Of a stretch of DNA of 64,000 nt, positions 14,963 to 23,090 are shown one piece after another (the stretch's first letter is position 1; each line of letters starts with the position of its first letter). The notes under the pieces were generated by a model. The model made no database searches, was not told the DNA's origin, and saw only the letters and a program-made list of their open reading frames with translations. Position numbers and translations under genes: made by a program. The DNA is from a virus: positions 38,679-102,678 of IMG/VR virus record IMGVR_UViG_3300045995_000532; one strand, 5' to 3'.

Positions 14963-15208
14963 GTGGTGGGCACCAACGAAAACCCGGTCAAGTCGGACAA
15001 TTCAGCCGAGCGTGAGATCAACTCACTCGGCGTCGCACTCCTCGGGAATGCCGAAACCGCGAACTTGCGGCGCATCTCGATGTTCAACCTCCGGGCTGGC
15101 ATCGAGGCTATCCGCGGATCGTACGGCGGCCAGCTCGTCATCGTGGCCCCGCACAAGCCGGGGGATCCGATCGAGTTCATCTACGACGGCATGGCGACCC
15201 GCCGATAA
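14963..15208 (+). CDS. Plus-strand hypothetical protein
   Basis: An 81-residue protein from a GTG with an AGGAG ribosome-binding site nine bases upstream. It is one of few genes on this strand and is transcribed away from the early operon. It is charged at the N-terminus with a beta-rich C-terminal half (GGQLVIVAPHKPGD). Its position at the early/late boundary next to an operator-like site would suit a regulatory gene, but no DNA-binding motif is visible. Confidence 0.7.
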   Translation: MVGTNENPVKSDNSAEREINSLGVALLGNAETANLRRISMFNLRAGIEAIRGSYGGQLVIVAPHKPGDPIEFIYDGMATRR

Positions 15209-15210
15209 CC

Positions 15211-15492
15211 ATGAGGATCTCCTTGATCGCCGACCTCGACGACGGCACACGTGAGTACGCCACCACGGTGACCTACTGGGATCTGAGCCGCAACGAGCTC
15301 GGTCAGTTCGCCGCCATGCTCGCCGTGCGCCTCGCCGATGAGCTGCTCATCCCGCACACAGACCATGACAGCGCGAAGGCCATGACTTGGGAGTCACGGC
15401 CTTGGCACTGCGTCACCTCTGACAGTGGATGCACTCACAGTTCTACCAGCGCAGACGACCCTGTCAAGCCGAACGGGCCCCACCCGACTTGA
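15211..15492 (+). CDS. Plus-strand hypothetical protein
   Basis: A 93-residue protein starting two bases after the preceding stop, so the two genes form one transcript. MRISLIADLDDGTREYATTVTYWDLSRNELGQFAAML reads as a beta-hairpin plus helix; the last 30 residues are Ser/Pro/His-rich and may be disordered. Its 3' end overlaps the convergent tail gene at 15464 by 29 bases. Confidence 0.65.
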   Translation: MRISLIADLDDGTREYATTVTYWDLSRNELGQFAAMLAVRLADELLIPHTDHDSAKAMTWESRPWHCVTSDSGCTHSSTSADDPVKPNGPHPT

Positions 15493-15718
15493 TGAACCCC
15501 ACCGGCGCCGTGTCGGGGTCAACCTCCCACGCGATGCCCGCCAGGACGGCCCCCTCGAACGTGGCGTAGCACCAGAACCGGCCGATCGCCCGGAGGTCAT
15601 CCACGGGCACCTCCACGAGGCGGAACAGGTACTGGGGGCGCACCTGCACCTGGTAACCGGCCGCGGTCTTCACGATCCACCCACCAGAGATCTTGACCAG
15701 CTCGGGGGGAAGAATCAT
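15464..15718 (-). CDS. Small protein at the end of the tail operon
   Basis: An 84-residue protein from an ATG overlapping the previous stop (ATGA at 15715-15718): MILPPELVKISGGWIVKTA. It resembles the small last genes of tail-fibre blocks but has no identified family. It is the final gene of the leftward late block and converges on the plus-strand pair. Confidence 0.65.
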   Translation of the reverse strand: MILPPELVKISGGWIVKTAAGYQVQVRPQYLFRLVEVPVDDLRAIGRFWCYATFEGAVLAGIAWEVDPDTAPVGFIKSGGARSA

Positions 15719-16104
15719 ACGAAATATCCCTGGTTCGTCGTCGAGCCCTGTCCGCCGAACGTGGTGTACGCCAAGACGCAGTCCGTCACGAAGACGAAGC
15801 ATCCACTACCGGTCATCAGGTTGAACCATCCCTCGTTACCAGTGAGACCCGCCGCCTCTGCGCTGTTGAACCGGACCGCGGTCTTCAGCGTGTGAATCCC
15901 GGCGACATTGGGGAGCACCAAGAGTTCCGACTCCCCATACGCCCACCCGAAGCACCGTCCGGTGAAGATCCCGATCGTCACGGCGTCGATCACCTGTCCA
16001 GGATCGAACGTGTTGCCCTTCGTGCTGCTTGTCTCGACTCGGATCGTCAGATCAAAGACGAGGCCCGCCTTCGGGTCGAAAGGGGGAAGCGAAAGGCGAA
16101 TCAT
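15715..16104 (-). CDS. Minor tail/fibre protein, copy 2 of a duplicated gene
   Basis: A 129-residue beta-rich protein that is clearly a paralogue of 17156-17536: both begin MI(R/K)-x-LLPxFDPK or similar, share FxxR(T)A(V)RF, GLTGxEGWF, YVFVTDC or CFVFVTDC, and end NQGYF(V/S). It is coupled by four-base overlaps on both sides. Likely a virion-surface or fibre accessory protein; exact function unknown. Confidence 0.75.
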   Translation of the reverse strand: MIRLSLPPFDPKAGLVFDLTIRVETSSTKGNTFDPGQVIDAVTIGIFTGRCFGWAYGESELLVLPNVAGIHTLKTAVRFNSAEAAGLTGNEGWFNLMTGSGCFVFVTDCVLAYTTFGGQGSTTNQGYFV

Positions 16105-17159
16105 CCCAGCCCTCCGACGCCTACGCGCTCAACAAACCTGTAGCGCGAAGGCAGAACCTCGATCGTACAAGTAATCTTCTTAACAGTAGCCGTCTGGTAG
16201 ATGGTCGTATCGTTCGTAACCTCTCCAATCTGTTGATTCTGCCCAGTATAGATTTCGCTGCCGACAACCGCCAATGTGATCGGCCAATGATCTGTAGAGA
16301 ATGTCGATGTCACCCATCCTGTATCTTGCCCGACGTGACCCCCCGCAAGTTCACCGCCCAAGGCCTGTGCCCGGACGATGCCAGACCTGAACAATGCGCT
16401 CGATTGCGGGTGATGGGCATCGGCTTCGCTTGTGTTGCGCATATAGGGCAGCGATGGTAGCTCGACCAGGTAGGCAAGGTCCGGCTCCGCGAGCGGCACA
16501 ATGCCTGCATAGTTGTAAGCATCGGAGTTCGCTTCCCATTCGACCGTAACACTGACTGGCGAAAGGTTAGTTCCGTATCCGTTTCCCTCGTATTCGACGT
16601 CGCAGCCATCGGGGCGCGTCGTCGGGCCAATGGCATAAACGCCAGCCGCGTCTAGGCTTTCACTTCCAAACTGGAAGTACGAGACCTGCCCTGAACTCGT
16701 AAAGAGCGTAGGAGAACCGTCGGGTTGCCACGTATAGGCCCCAAAGTGGCTTGCGGTCCGGAGTGGCCCGCCATCCCATTGCGTCGGGATTCGCCCCGAT
16801 TCATCCATAGAGAGAAAATTGAAGCCGCGGGCCGTGATGTCCTCGAAGGAGGCAAGCCCTAACGAATTGGCCGGAACATATCCCTCCCACCAGAACATGC
16901 GGAATCTCCCTGACAAGTATGACGCTGTCACGGGTGGTGGCTGCACCCAGGGCGAACCACTCGTCAGTGCTATACCCCTGGACTCATCCGCACCCAACGC
17001 GCTGTAGGGCCAGGAGCCAACTTCGTATGGACCGTCCGCTGCACGGCTCGTGGGGGCTGCCCCGTCCACGTCGTGGAGGCCATCCTTGAACGGGTAGGCG
17101 AGGTTCAGGACGTGCGGGCCCTTGACGGACTGGAGGATCGACGGGCGGTACCTGGTCAC
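16101..17159 (-). CDS. Minor tail/fibre protein, long copy of a duplicated gene
   Basis: A 352-residue protein from a GTG overlapping the previous stop. Its first ~70 residues (VTRYRPSILQSVKGPH..LNLAYPFKDG) match the whole of the 72-residue protein at 17533-17751 (TYRPAVEQSIADAKN..VAVPFKDG). The remaining ~280 residues are a lower-GC, beta-rich region with many aromatic residues, unlike its neighbours, and may be an acquired receptor-binding domain. Confidence 0.7.
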   Translation of the reverse strand: MTRYRPSILQSVKGPHVLNLAYPFKDGLHDVDGAAPTSRAADGPYEVGSWPYSALGADESRGIALTSGSPWVQPPPVTASYLSGRFRMFWWEGYVPANSLGLASFEDITARGFNFLSMDESGRIPTQWDGGPLRTASHFGAYTWQPDGSPTLFTSSGQVSYFQFGSESLDAAGVYAIGPTTRPDGCDVEYEGNGYGTNLSPVSVTVEWEANSDAYNYAGIVPLAEPDLAYLVELPSLPYMRNTSEADAHHPQSSALFRSGIVRAQALGGELAGGHVGQDTGWVTSTFSTDHWPITLAVVGSEIYTGQNQQIGEVTNDTTIYQTATVKKITCTIEVLPSRYRFVERVGVGGLG

Positions 17160-17536
17160 GAGAAGTACCCCTGGTTCACGGGAGCTCCCTGCGCACTGGC
17201 GGGCGCATAGGTCACGATGCAGTCGGTGACGAACACATAGGTGCTCGCGAGTGCAGTGAGGCGAAACCACCCCTCCCCGCCCGTCAGGCCGACGGACTCG
17301 GGAAGGGTGAACCGCGCCTGGGTCCGGAAGGAGAAACCGCCGGACTCAGGCGCAATGACGGCGTCCACGCTGGCGATGGCCCAGCCAACGAAGTCCCCGG
17401 CCCAGAGTTCGACGTTGAACGCGTTGAAGGCGCCGCCTGGTTGGACGCCCGCCGACCCACCGACCCGGGCGAAGCACACGAAGTCGAAGGCGAGCGGCTG
17501 CTTCGGGTCGAAACTCGGCAATAGAGCCTTAATCAT
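17156..17536 (-). CDS. Minor tail/fibre protein, copy 1 of a duplicated gene
   Basis: A 126-residue beta-rich protein (MIKALLPSFDPKQPLAFDF) paralogous to 15715-16104, with the shared GLTGGEGWFRL and YVFVTDCIVTY segments. It overlaps the stops and starts of both neighbours. Together with the 72-residue protein just upstream it forms a gene pair repeated immediately downstream in the operon. Confidence 0.75.
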   Translation of the reverse strand: MIKALLPSFDPKQPLAFDFVCFARVGGSAGVQPGGAFNAFNVELWAGDFVGWAIASVDAVIAPESGGFSFRTQARFTLPESVGLTGGEGWFRLTALASTYVFVTDCIVTYAPASAQGAPVNQGYFS

Positions 17537-17751
17537 GAGTTTTGCGGCTCGGAATAGAAAGTGACGAAGACGCCCGACCGAGGGTCGTCGCTGAAAGGGC
17601 GATATGCCCAGTCGGCAGGAGTGTAGGCGCCGTACTGAGCCTGGGTCACAGGTCCGTAGCCGGAATTATTTCCGTCCTTGAACGGCACTGCCACGGTGAT
17701 GTTCTTGGCGTCGGCGATGGACTGCTCAACCGCGGGGCGGTAGGTCGCCAT
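17533..17751 (-). CDS. Short tail protein matching the N-terminus of the 352-residue protein
   Basis: A 72-residue protein: MATYRPAVEQSIADAKN, AVPFKDGNN, then QYGAYTPADWAYRPFSDDPRSGVFV. It aligns along its length with the start of 16101-17159. The ATG overlaps the stop of the micro-gene upstream (TGATG). It looks like the shorter, unextended member of a duplicated pair. Confidence 0.7.
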   Translation of the reverse strand: MATYRPAVEQSIADAKNITVAVPFKDGNNSGYGPVTQAQYGAYTPADWAYRPFSDDPRSGVFVTFYSEPQNS

Positions 17752-17849
17752 CAGGGCACGAGTTCGCTCGGGATGGATGCGCCCAACCCGTTTACCGCCA
17801 GCACCTGGATGGCAGTGGCGCCCACAACTGGGACCGTGTACGCGCTCAT
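17751..17849 (-). CDS. 32-residue micro-gene resembling the end of a fibronectin III-like domain
   Basis: The reading frame MSAYTVPVVGATAIQVLAVNG continues as LGASIPSELVP. Its ATG overlaps the upstream stop (ATGA) and its stop overlaps the next start (TGATG), so ribosomes can pass through all three genes. The sequence echoes the last strands of the preceding protein (VAARVVAVNTLGESVPADF versus TAIQVLAVNGLGASIPSEL), suggesting partial duplication. The double overlap argues that it is translated. Confidence 0.55.
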   Translation of the reverse strand: MSAYTVPVVGATAIQVLAVNGLGASIPSELVP

Positions 17850-18760
17850 GCGAGCGTGAAGTCCGCGGGAACGGACTCCCCGAGCGTGTTGACGGCGACG
17901 ACACGGGCGGCCACCAGCCCGGCCGGAACTGTTGCCGACGTCTCGCCGGCGGGAACCTTGTACTCAACCACCGCGCCTGCTGTGTCCAAGGTGGTGACAA
18001 CGTAGCCGGTGATCGCTGATCCACCATTCGCGGGCGATCCCCACGAGCACAACCGCGGAGCGCCCAGGGTTCGGACACGCAAGAATACGGTTGCGCCACT
18101 TCCCCCTGGAGTGAGGTTGGCAAACATGTCAGCCGAGTTGACCGCGGTGGTTACTGTGCCGGTGTCTGCCCGGAAATAGCCGCGGTTTCCGGTGGCGTGC
18201 GAATGTTCTAGAACAGGAACGTCCGCAGTCGTGCATTGCACCATCGAAATATCATCTCCGATACGCGCGTCAGTCCACACAGAAGCATCATTCGCAGACG
18301 AAGAGATCGCAATGACAAAGTCGCCCAACGCCGCCTGCAACCCGGGAGTGGCATACCAGTAGGTGTTGACTCCGGCCGATTCGGCACTCAGCCCCAAGAT
18401 CGCCCCCCACGGCGCGGCGGTTCGATAAGCGGCAATTATGAACGCGAAGGGACCGCCGGTGGCGGCCGACAAGGGTTGGCTAATCGCAGTTTCCGACGCC
18501 GTAGCGATCTTCCACCAAATCTCTGCGCCGGCTGGCCCTACACCGGCGCCATAAGTTCCCCCGCCACCGCTGATGCTAGCCCCCTGAGTGAAACCGCAGG
18601 CAGCAAAGGCGGATGACACTGCAACCGGTCGGCCCCACGCCATCGCGACGAGTAGATCACCGGCCTGCCACCCCGCCGGCAACGCGATGTCGAGGGTACC
18701 AGTCGGCCCATCGGACCAGCAGGGAGTTCCTGCGCTGACTAGCGTGATCGCAGCGGGCAT
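17846..18760 (-). CDS. Minor tail protein with a C-terminal fibronectin III-like domain
   Basis: A 304-residue beta-rich protein. Residues 1-230 form a Gly/Ala/Ser-rich domain with a lectin-like jelly-roll character (DGPTGTLDIALPAGWQAGD, then VAMAWGR); the last ~70 residues fit an Fn3-like fold (SPANGGSAITGYVVTT, VPAGETSATVPAG, RVVAVNTLGES). Such proteins decorate tail tips and bind host-surface carbohydrate. It starts two bases after the preceding gene. Confidence 0.7.
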   Translation of the reverse strand: MPAAITLVSAGTPCWSDGPTGTLDIALPAGWQAGDLLVAMAWGRPVAVSSAFAACGFTQGASISGGGGTYGAGVGPAGAEIWWKIATASETAISQPLSAATGGPFAFIIAAYRTAAPWGAILGLSAESAGVNTYWYATPGLQAALGDFVIAISSSANDASVWTDARIGDDISMVQCTTADVPVLEHSHATGNRGYFRADTGTVTTAVNSADMFANLTPGGSGATVFLRVRTLGAPRLCSWGSPANGGSAITGYVVTTLDTAGAVVEYKVPAGETSATVPAGLVAARVVAVNTLGESVPADFTLA

Positions 18761-18761
18761 A

Positions 18762-19934
18762 TCAAACCACCGTCAGGTTGATGGGGGCCGCAGGTGGGCC
18801 AGGGAAGAGTGTCGGCGTGGTCGCCAACGAGCCGTCATCTTGGACGTGGACGGCGAACCGTGATCCGTTCGGGCTGGTCAGGATCGTCGTAGCCGGCGCG
18901 CCACCGCCAAGTTCGACCCATACGCCAGACCGCTTGGCGTGAAGCACTGAACCGACGATGAGTGGGTAGCTCTCCGGGTAACCTGCTGGATCCGGCAAGG
19001 ACAGCGCGGTGTCGAGCGTGAACGACATGAAGCGCATATTCATGTCGGAGCTCATCGGCTTTCCGGTCACTGCCGGCATACCGGTGTCGCGCCAAGTACG
19101 CACCAGAGGCGTGGCCAGGTCCCATTCAGACGTTCGCTCGACAACCTCATGCACAAGGCTCGCCGAGGAGTAGATCCCTGGATACACGGTGCGGTACAGC
19201 CGCCACGACCGTGCCGCGGTCAGATCAATGGCGGCCGAAAGTGTGACGTTGACGGCATAGGACCGGATGCCGGTGTTCACCTGCGGAGGAGAGTTGCCGG
19301 GATCAGAACTGCACGGGTCAGCGGGGACAGTACCCAGGTCGGTGTAGGTGGTCGTCGGAGAGTTGACGATCGCGATCCTGGTGTACCCGGGCTCCGTGGT
19401 GCCCATGCGCCAGATCCGAAAGGAATCAGCAGCCCCATACGCGGGCAGGTCGAGGACGACCTTCGTGTCGCCAGCCTGCAACCCGATGACGACCGCGGGC
19501 CCGAGCGGCGTCTCCTCGGTGCCCTTGATGGCCGTCAGCCCGTAGTAGTAGATGCCCGGCGTGAGCGTACCGGTTCCTTGGCCGCTGGACAAGCCGGGCA
19601 TACCTGGAGAGACAAGAAGTGCAGGTGTGACGAGCTCGGCCTCAGCACTGGCTACCGACTCGTTGCCGAACTCGTCCACAACTGCGTACCGGTAGAAGTA
19701 CGAGAACCCGCCCTGCATGACGCCTGCCCCCAGCAGCAAGCCGGTAGTAGGCGCTGGATCCGTCGCCCCGGTATCCGCCCGAACCCTGTAGTGATGGTCG
19801 TGAGCTTCTACTGCGGCGAGAAGCCGGTCCAAAGTCAACCTGTCTAGGCCGGTGAACTTCTGCCCGTCCTCGTTGATGGTTCCCGGGACAGATCCGCCAA
19901 AGTGCGACAATTTGAAACGCGGGGTCAGGCCCAT
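18762..19934 (-). CDS. Minor tail protein with Fn3-like repeats
   Basis: A 390-residue protein (MGLTPRFKLSHFGGSVPGTINEDGQKFTG). Two or three Ig/Fn3-like segments can be seen, e.g. FSYFYRYAVVDEFGNES, GIYYYGLTAIKGTEETP, and RSWRLYRTVYPG. The C-terminus reads as a ligand-binding end. Start overlaps the preceding stop. Likely part of the baseplate or tail-tip fibre. Confidence 0.75.
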   Translation of the reverse strand: MGLTPRFKLSHFGGSVPGTINEDGQKFTGLDRLTLDRLLAAVEAHDHHYRVRADTGATDPAPTTGLLLGAGVMQGGFSYFYRYAVVDEFGNESVASAEAELVTPALLVSPGMPGLSSGQGTGTLTPGIYYYGLTAIKGTEETPLGPAVVIGLQAGDTKVVLDLPAYGAADSFRIWRMGTTEPGYTRIAIVNSPTTTYTDLGTVPADPCSSDPGNSPPQVNTGIRSYAVNVTLSAAIDLTAARSWRLYRTVYPGIYSSASLVHEVVERTSEWDLATPLVRTWRDTGMPAVTGKPMSSDMNMRFMSFTLDTALSLPDPAGYPESYPLIVGSVLHAKRSGVWVELGGGAPATTILTSPNGSRFAVHVQDDGSLATTPTLFPGPPAAPINLTVV

Positions 19935-20380
19935 CAGAGTCCTCCAAAACCAGTTGGTCGAGTTTCAAGAACCTGAGCATCCGTCGAGACTTCCTGGCCC
20001 AAGTCTTTATATGCGATGCCCGCGAAGATGAAATGATGTTGTAGGACTGCCCCGATCGAGCCAGACTTGACGCCAATATAGACGTAGGCGCCGATGTAGT
20101 TCCCCTTAGGGTTGCGGTGCCACTGCCAGACGCCTGTGTTGCAGTCGGGGATCCACCCGCTGCTCGAGTCGTAGTCGGTTCTGATCGCGGTGCTTGTCGC
20201 GATCGCGGGCGGCGCCATGAACGCGACCTCGAACATAATCGGCTCAGCGATTCGCACCGAGGTCGTGCCCTTTGTGTCGATGGTGTGCGTCGAAAAGGCC
20301 AGCCGTGCGGAGTTCTGCTGCTGGGCCGCTCGAGCAGCGTTGCCGGACTCCTGGGCGACGATCAGGTCGAAGAACCCCAT
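19934..20380 (-). CDS. Minor tail protein
   Basis: A 148-residue protein (MGFFDLIVAQESGNAARAAQQ). The ATG at 20380 overlaps the end of the large minor tail gene (ATGA). After a short N-terminal helix the chain is beta-rich with aromatic residues (GVWQWHRNPKGNYIGAYVYIG). Probably a small baseplate or tip component; family not identified. Confidence 0.7.
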   Translation of the reverse strand: MGFFDLIVAQESGNAARAAQQQNSARLAFSTHTIDTKGTTSVRIAEPIMFEVAFMAPPAIATSTAIRTDYDSSSGWIPDCNTGVWQWHRNPKGNYIGAYVYIGVKSGSIGAVLQHHFIFAGIAYKDLGQEVSTDAQVLETRPTGFGGL

Positions 20381-22659
20381 CAGGGCGTCTCCCCCAGTCC
20401 GCCACGGGACCACTCGGGGCCGCCCTGAAGAGTGTCGACGTAAGCGATCGTCGTGGAGTTCAACGTAGCCTTGTCCATCGCCCATTTTCCGTCGGGGTCG
20501 TCACCGAGCCAGTATGTGGCCAACGTGTACTCCCAGTTGCCGCTCGACAGGTCGTTGTTGCTGCTGATGCCCTTGACGTAGTGGACGAACCCTTCCGAGG
20601 TGGTGCGCTCGAAGACCTGGATCTGGTCGTCGATCTGGATCCCTGGGAACGCAGAGATGATGACCCGGTCTTGGCGGTACGTGAAGAGTTGGCGGACGGC
20701 GATCAGGTCGGCCATCACGCGCGCCTCGCCGATGTTCGCCAGGTGCTGGTCGGTCCATCCGGAGATGCGCCGCATGCCGGTCGGGTTGGGGTTGTAGCCG
20801 CCGACCATTGCCCCCAGCTTCCCCACCTCGTTGGCAACAAAGATCCCCTCACGAACGTTGCGCGACTGGATCGAAGCGTCCAGACCAAGAAGCACCTGGC
20901 GCTCGTCGATAGTGAACAAGCGGTTCGTACGGCCCGGGTTGGGTGCCATTCCGCCGATCCAATTGCCCTTCGACCAAATATTCGGCATGCGCCATTGAGC
21001 CGCGCCGGTCTCGTCAATGAAGAATATAAACCCCACCATATCAGCCACGTAGCGAATCGTGTCAGCAAGACTTTTCTTATCAAAGTTCGCCGCGGTCATC
21101 TGCTCCGGAGGTGCCGTTCCTGTCTGTAGAAAATCACCCCAGACGCGACCCGGGACAACAGCACCCAGCACATCGGTATCCGGGCAAGCCGGAGCGAGAA
21201 GGTGCCGGCTTCCGTCGCTGTGCAACTGATAGGAGTCCGACGGCCAGTAAAGCCCTGCCCACGCGCAGCAGAGCTTCACTATGTCCGTAAAATCCAGGAT
21301 CATGCCGGGGTTCGACCCTGCCGGCCCCGGCGTAAGGTTGACCTGGGAAATGTCGGTAACAACATTGGAGCGATTGACCGGGCCCCACGCGGCAACCTCA
21401 CGGATCCCCGCACGGTACTTCTGCCCCGGCAATCCGAAGTCCTGCAAGTTGCCGAGCCATAAACGGACCAACTGAACCTCGGCGATCGGACCAATCTCGA
21501 TGACATGCTCTCCCTCACCGCCCAAGCCGCCCACCGACGCCACGTATGGAACTCCGACTTCATACCGGCCACGACCGTCCCGCTCGTAGGGCATCCGCGC
21601 CCCCCCCACCCAGGCCCCGCCCACCTTCACGGAGATGTACGCGTTGTAGCCGGAGCCAACAGTCCAGAAGCGAACCTGCGAGACGGTGCCGGAGACTGCG
21701 AAGTCGACGTACTCGTACGCGGAGCGATACCCCGACGACGCGTTGCCGACGCTGAGCCAATAGCTTGCTGGGTTGTTATCGAACGCCTCCGCCAACGCAT
21801 GCCCATAGACCCTGGCCCCCACGTACGCACTCTCCGGCCACAGATCATCACCGCTGCCGACCGCGGACGCGGCCAGGCGTTCGGTGTTGTTCGTTGTCAC
21901 GGTCCGCTGAGTCTGGGTGGTGATCTTCTCCGACCAGTCACGGAACGTCGTCGGGTAGAAGTCGTCCGGGACGACGGGCAGGAAACTCATCTGATCCATG
22001 AGGAGTCGCCCCGTATCGCGACAGGTGCACGACAACGTGCCATCAGCGGAAAGCTTGACCTCATCGATCATCCAGACCCCGGTCAATGTCAGGTGCGGAT
22101 CAACCTCAGGTGCCACGCTGGCGTCAAACCCGTAGCCTTCAAATGTGCGTAAAATGTTGTCCGGCATCAGCATATTCACCCACTCGTTCGGGGTATGCCC
22201 CCAACGTGCGGAGAACTTCGCCGTGCCGCGGCCCGCCGTAAAATATCCGGGACGGTCCAGGTCCATGTTTTGTGGCTTCTGGCCCAGCGGCAGCGGCGAG
22301 GTGTTGTAGAACTCGATGGTGGCCGACGCGACGTCGGTGTCAGTGGAGCGTGACCAGGAGATGCTGGCGACGTTGGGGAGCTCCTTCGGCGCATCCTCAG
22401 CCGTAAACAAGAAGTCGGCGTACGTGTTAGTGATGGGCTCACCGTGGGTGGGGTCAATCCCTGACGGGTACGGGTTGAACGACGGTACGTCGCCGCCGAA
22501 GATGGCCGGCACCCGGCGGAACGTCGACTGCATCGCGAACGTGTCCAGACGCATCTTCGGGTGCTGCACGGTGACCCGCCCGAACGGGCGCCGCTTGCTC
22601 CCCGTATAGTCCCCCGAGCGCCAGATCTTCTCCATGTCGTCCGGCAGGTTGCCCCTCAC
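20380..22659 (-). CDS. Large minor tail (tail-tip) protein
   Basis: A 759-residue protein in the third position after the tape measure gene, where actinophages encode a large tail-hub protein. The N-terminal ~270 residues resemble the gp27/hub type (ASISWSRSTDTDVASATIEFYN, CRDTGRLLMDQ). A central insert with discoidin-like features (NNPASYWLSVGNASSGYRSA) and a C-terminal hub-like domain (TIDERQVLLGLDASIQSRNV) follow. The GTG at 22659 overlaps the distal tail gene stop (GTGA), so the longer in-frame extension is not used. Confidence 0.8.
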   Translation of the reverse strand: MRGNLPDDMEKIWRSGDYTGSKRRPFGRVTVQHPKMRLDTFAMQSTFRRVPAIFGGDVPSFNPYPSGIDPTHGEPITNTYADFLFTAEDAPKELPNVASISWSRSTDTDVASATIEFYNTSPLPLGQKPQNMDLDRPGYFTAGRGTAKFSARWGHTPNEWVNMLMPDNILRTFEGYGFDASVAPEVDPHLTLTGVWMIDEVKLSADGTLSCTCRDTGRLLMDQMSFLPVVPDDFYPTTFRDWSEKITTQTQRTVTTNNTERLAASAVGSGDDLWPESAYVGARVYGHALAEAFDNNPASYWLSVGNASSGYRSAYEYVDFAVSGTVSQVRFWTVGSGYNAYISVKVGGAWVGGARMPYERDGRGRYEVGVPYVASVGGLGGEGEHVIEIGPIAEVQLVRLWLGNLQDFGLPGQKYRAGIREVAAWGPVNRSNVVTDISQVNLTPGPAGSNPGMILDFTDIVKLCCAWAGLYWPSDSYQLHSDGSRHLLAPACPDTDVLGAVVPGRVWGDFLQTGTAPPEQMTAANFDKKSLADTIRYVADMVGFIFFIDETGAAQWRMPNIWSKGNWIGGMAPNPGRTNRLFTIDERQVLLGLDASIQSRNVREGIFVANEVGKLGAMVGGYNPNPTGMRRISGWTDQHLANIGEARVMADLIAVRQLFTYRQDRVIISAFPGIQIDDQIQVFERTTSEGFVHYVKGISSNNDLSSGNWEYTLATYWLGDDPDGKWAMDKATLNSTTIAYVDTLQGGPEWSRGGLGETP

Positions 22660-23090
22660 GGCGTCGGCCCCCCGTCGCCGACAGTTGCACTGGACACCGA
22701 GATGACGATGGCCGTGATGGTGTACGTGTGATACCAGTAGCGACCCACGCGCATCTTGTCCCCCGGATCCGGTTTGAACTCCTGCAGCACAAGAATGAGC
22801 CGACGCCCGAAATGGTCCCAGAGGAACAGCCTGCCTTGGCGGTCGTAGACCCAAGACCGCAACGCCTCATAATGGGCAGCATCCTTGATGGCCCCCGTGA
22901 ACGACCAGCTGGACGGCTGGCGCATCCCCTCCCACATGAGCACCTGCCCGTCGACGGCCGTCGTGCCCTTGGAGGTGATCGTGCGGATCGGGAACGGCGA
23001 CGTCATGGCGTGCGGGTTCCACGCGAACGTGTACGTGCCGGCCGGCGTCGGATCACTAGGATCCTGGAACTTCCAGCGGAGGACGCCCAT
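22656..23090 (-). CDS. Distal tail (Dit-like) protein
   Basis: A 144-residue protein immediately after the tape measure gene, the conserved site of the distal tail gene. It reads MGVLRWKFQDPSDPTPAGTYTF, then SWSFTGAIKDAAHYEALRSW and RLFLWDHFGRRLILVLQEF, the strand-turn-strand of Dit N-terminal domains. It would join the tail tube to the tip complex. Start overlaps the tape measure stop by one base. Confidence 0.75.
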   Translation of the reverse strand: MGVLRWKFQDPSDPTPAGTYTFAWNPHAMTSPFPIRTITSKGTTAVDGQVLMWEGMRQPSSWSFTGAIKDAAHYEALRSWVYDRQGRLFLWDHFGRRLILVLQEFKPDPGDKMRVGRYWYHTYTITAIVISVSSATVGDGGPTP

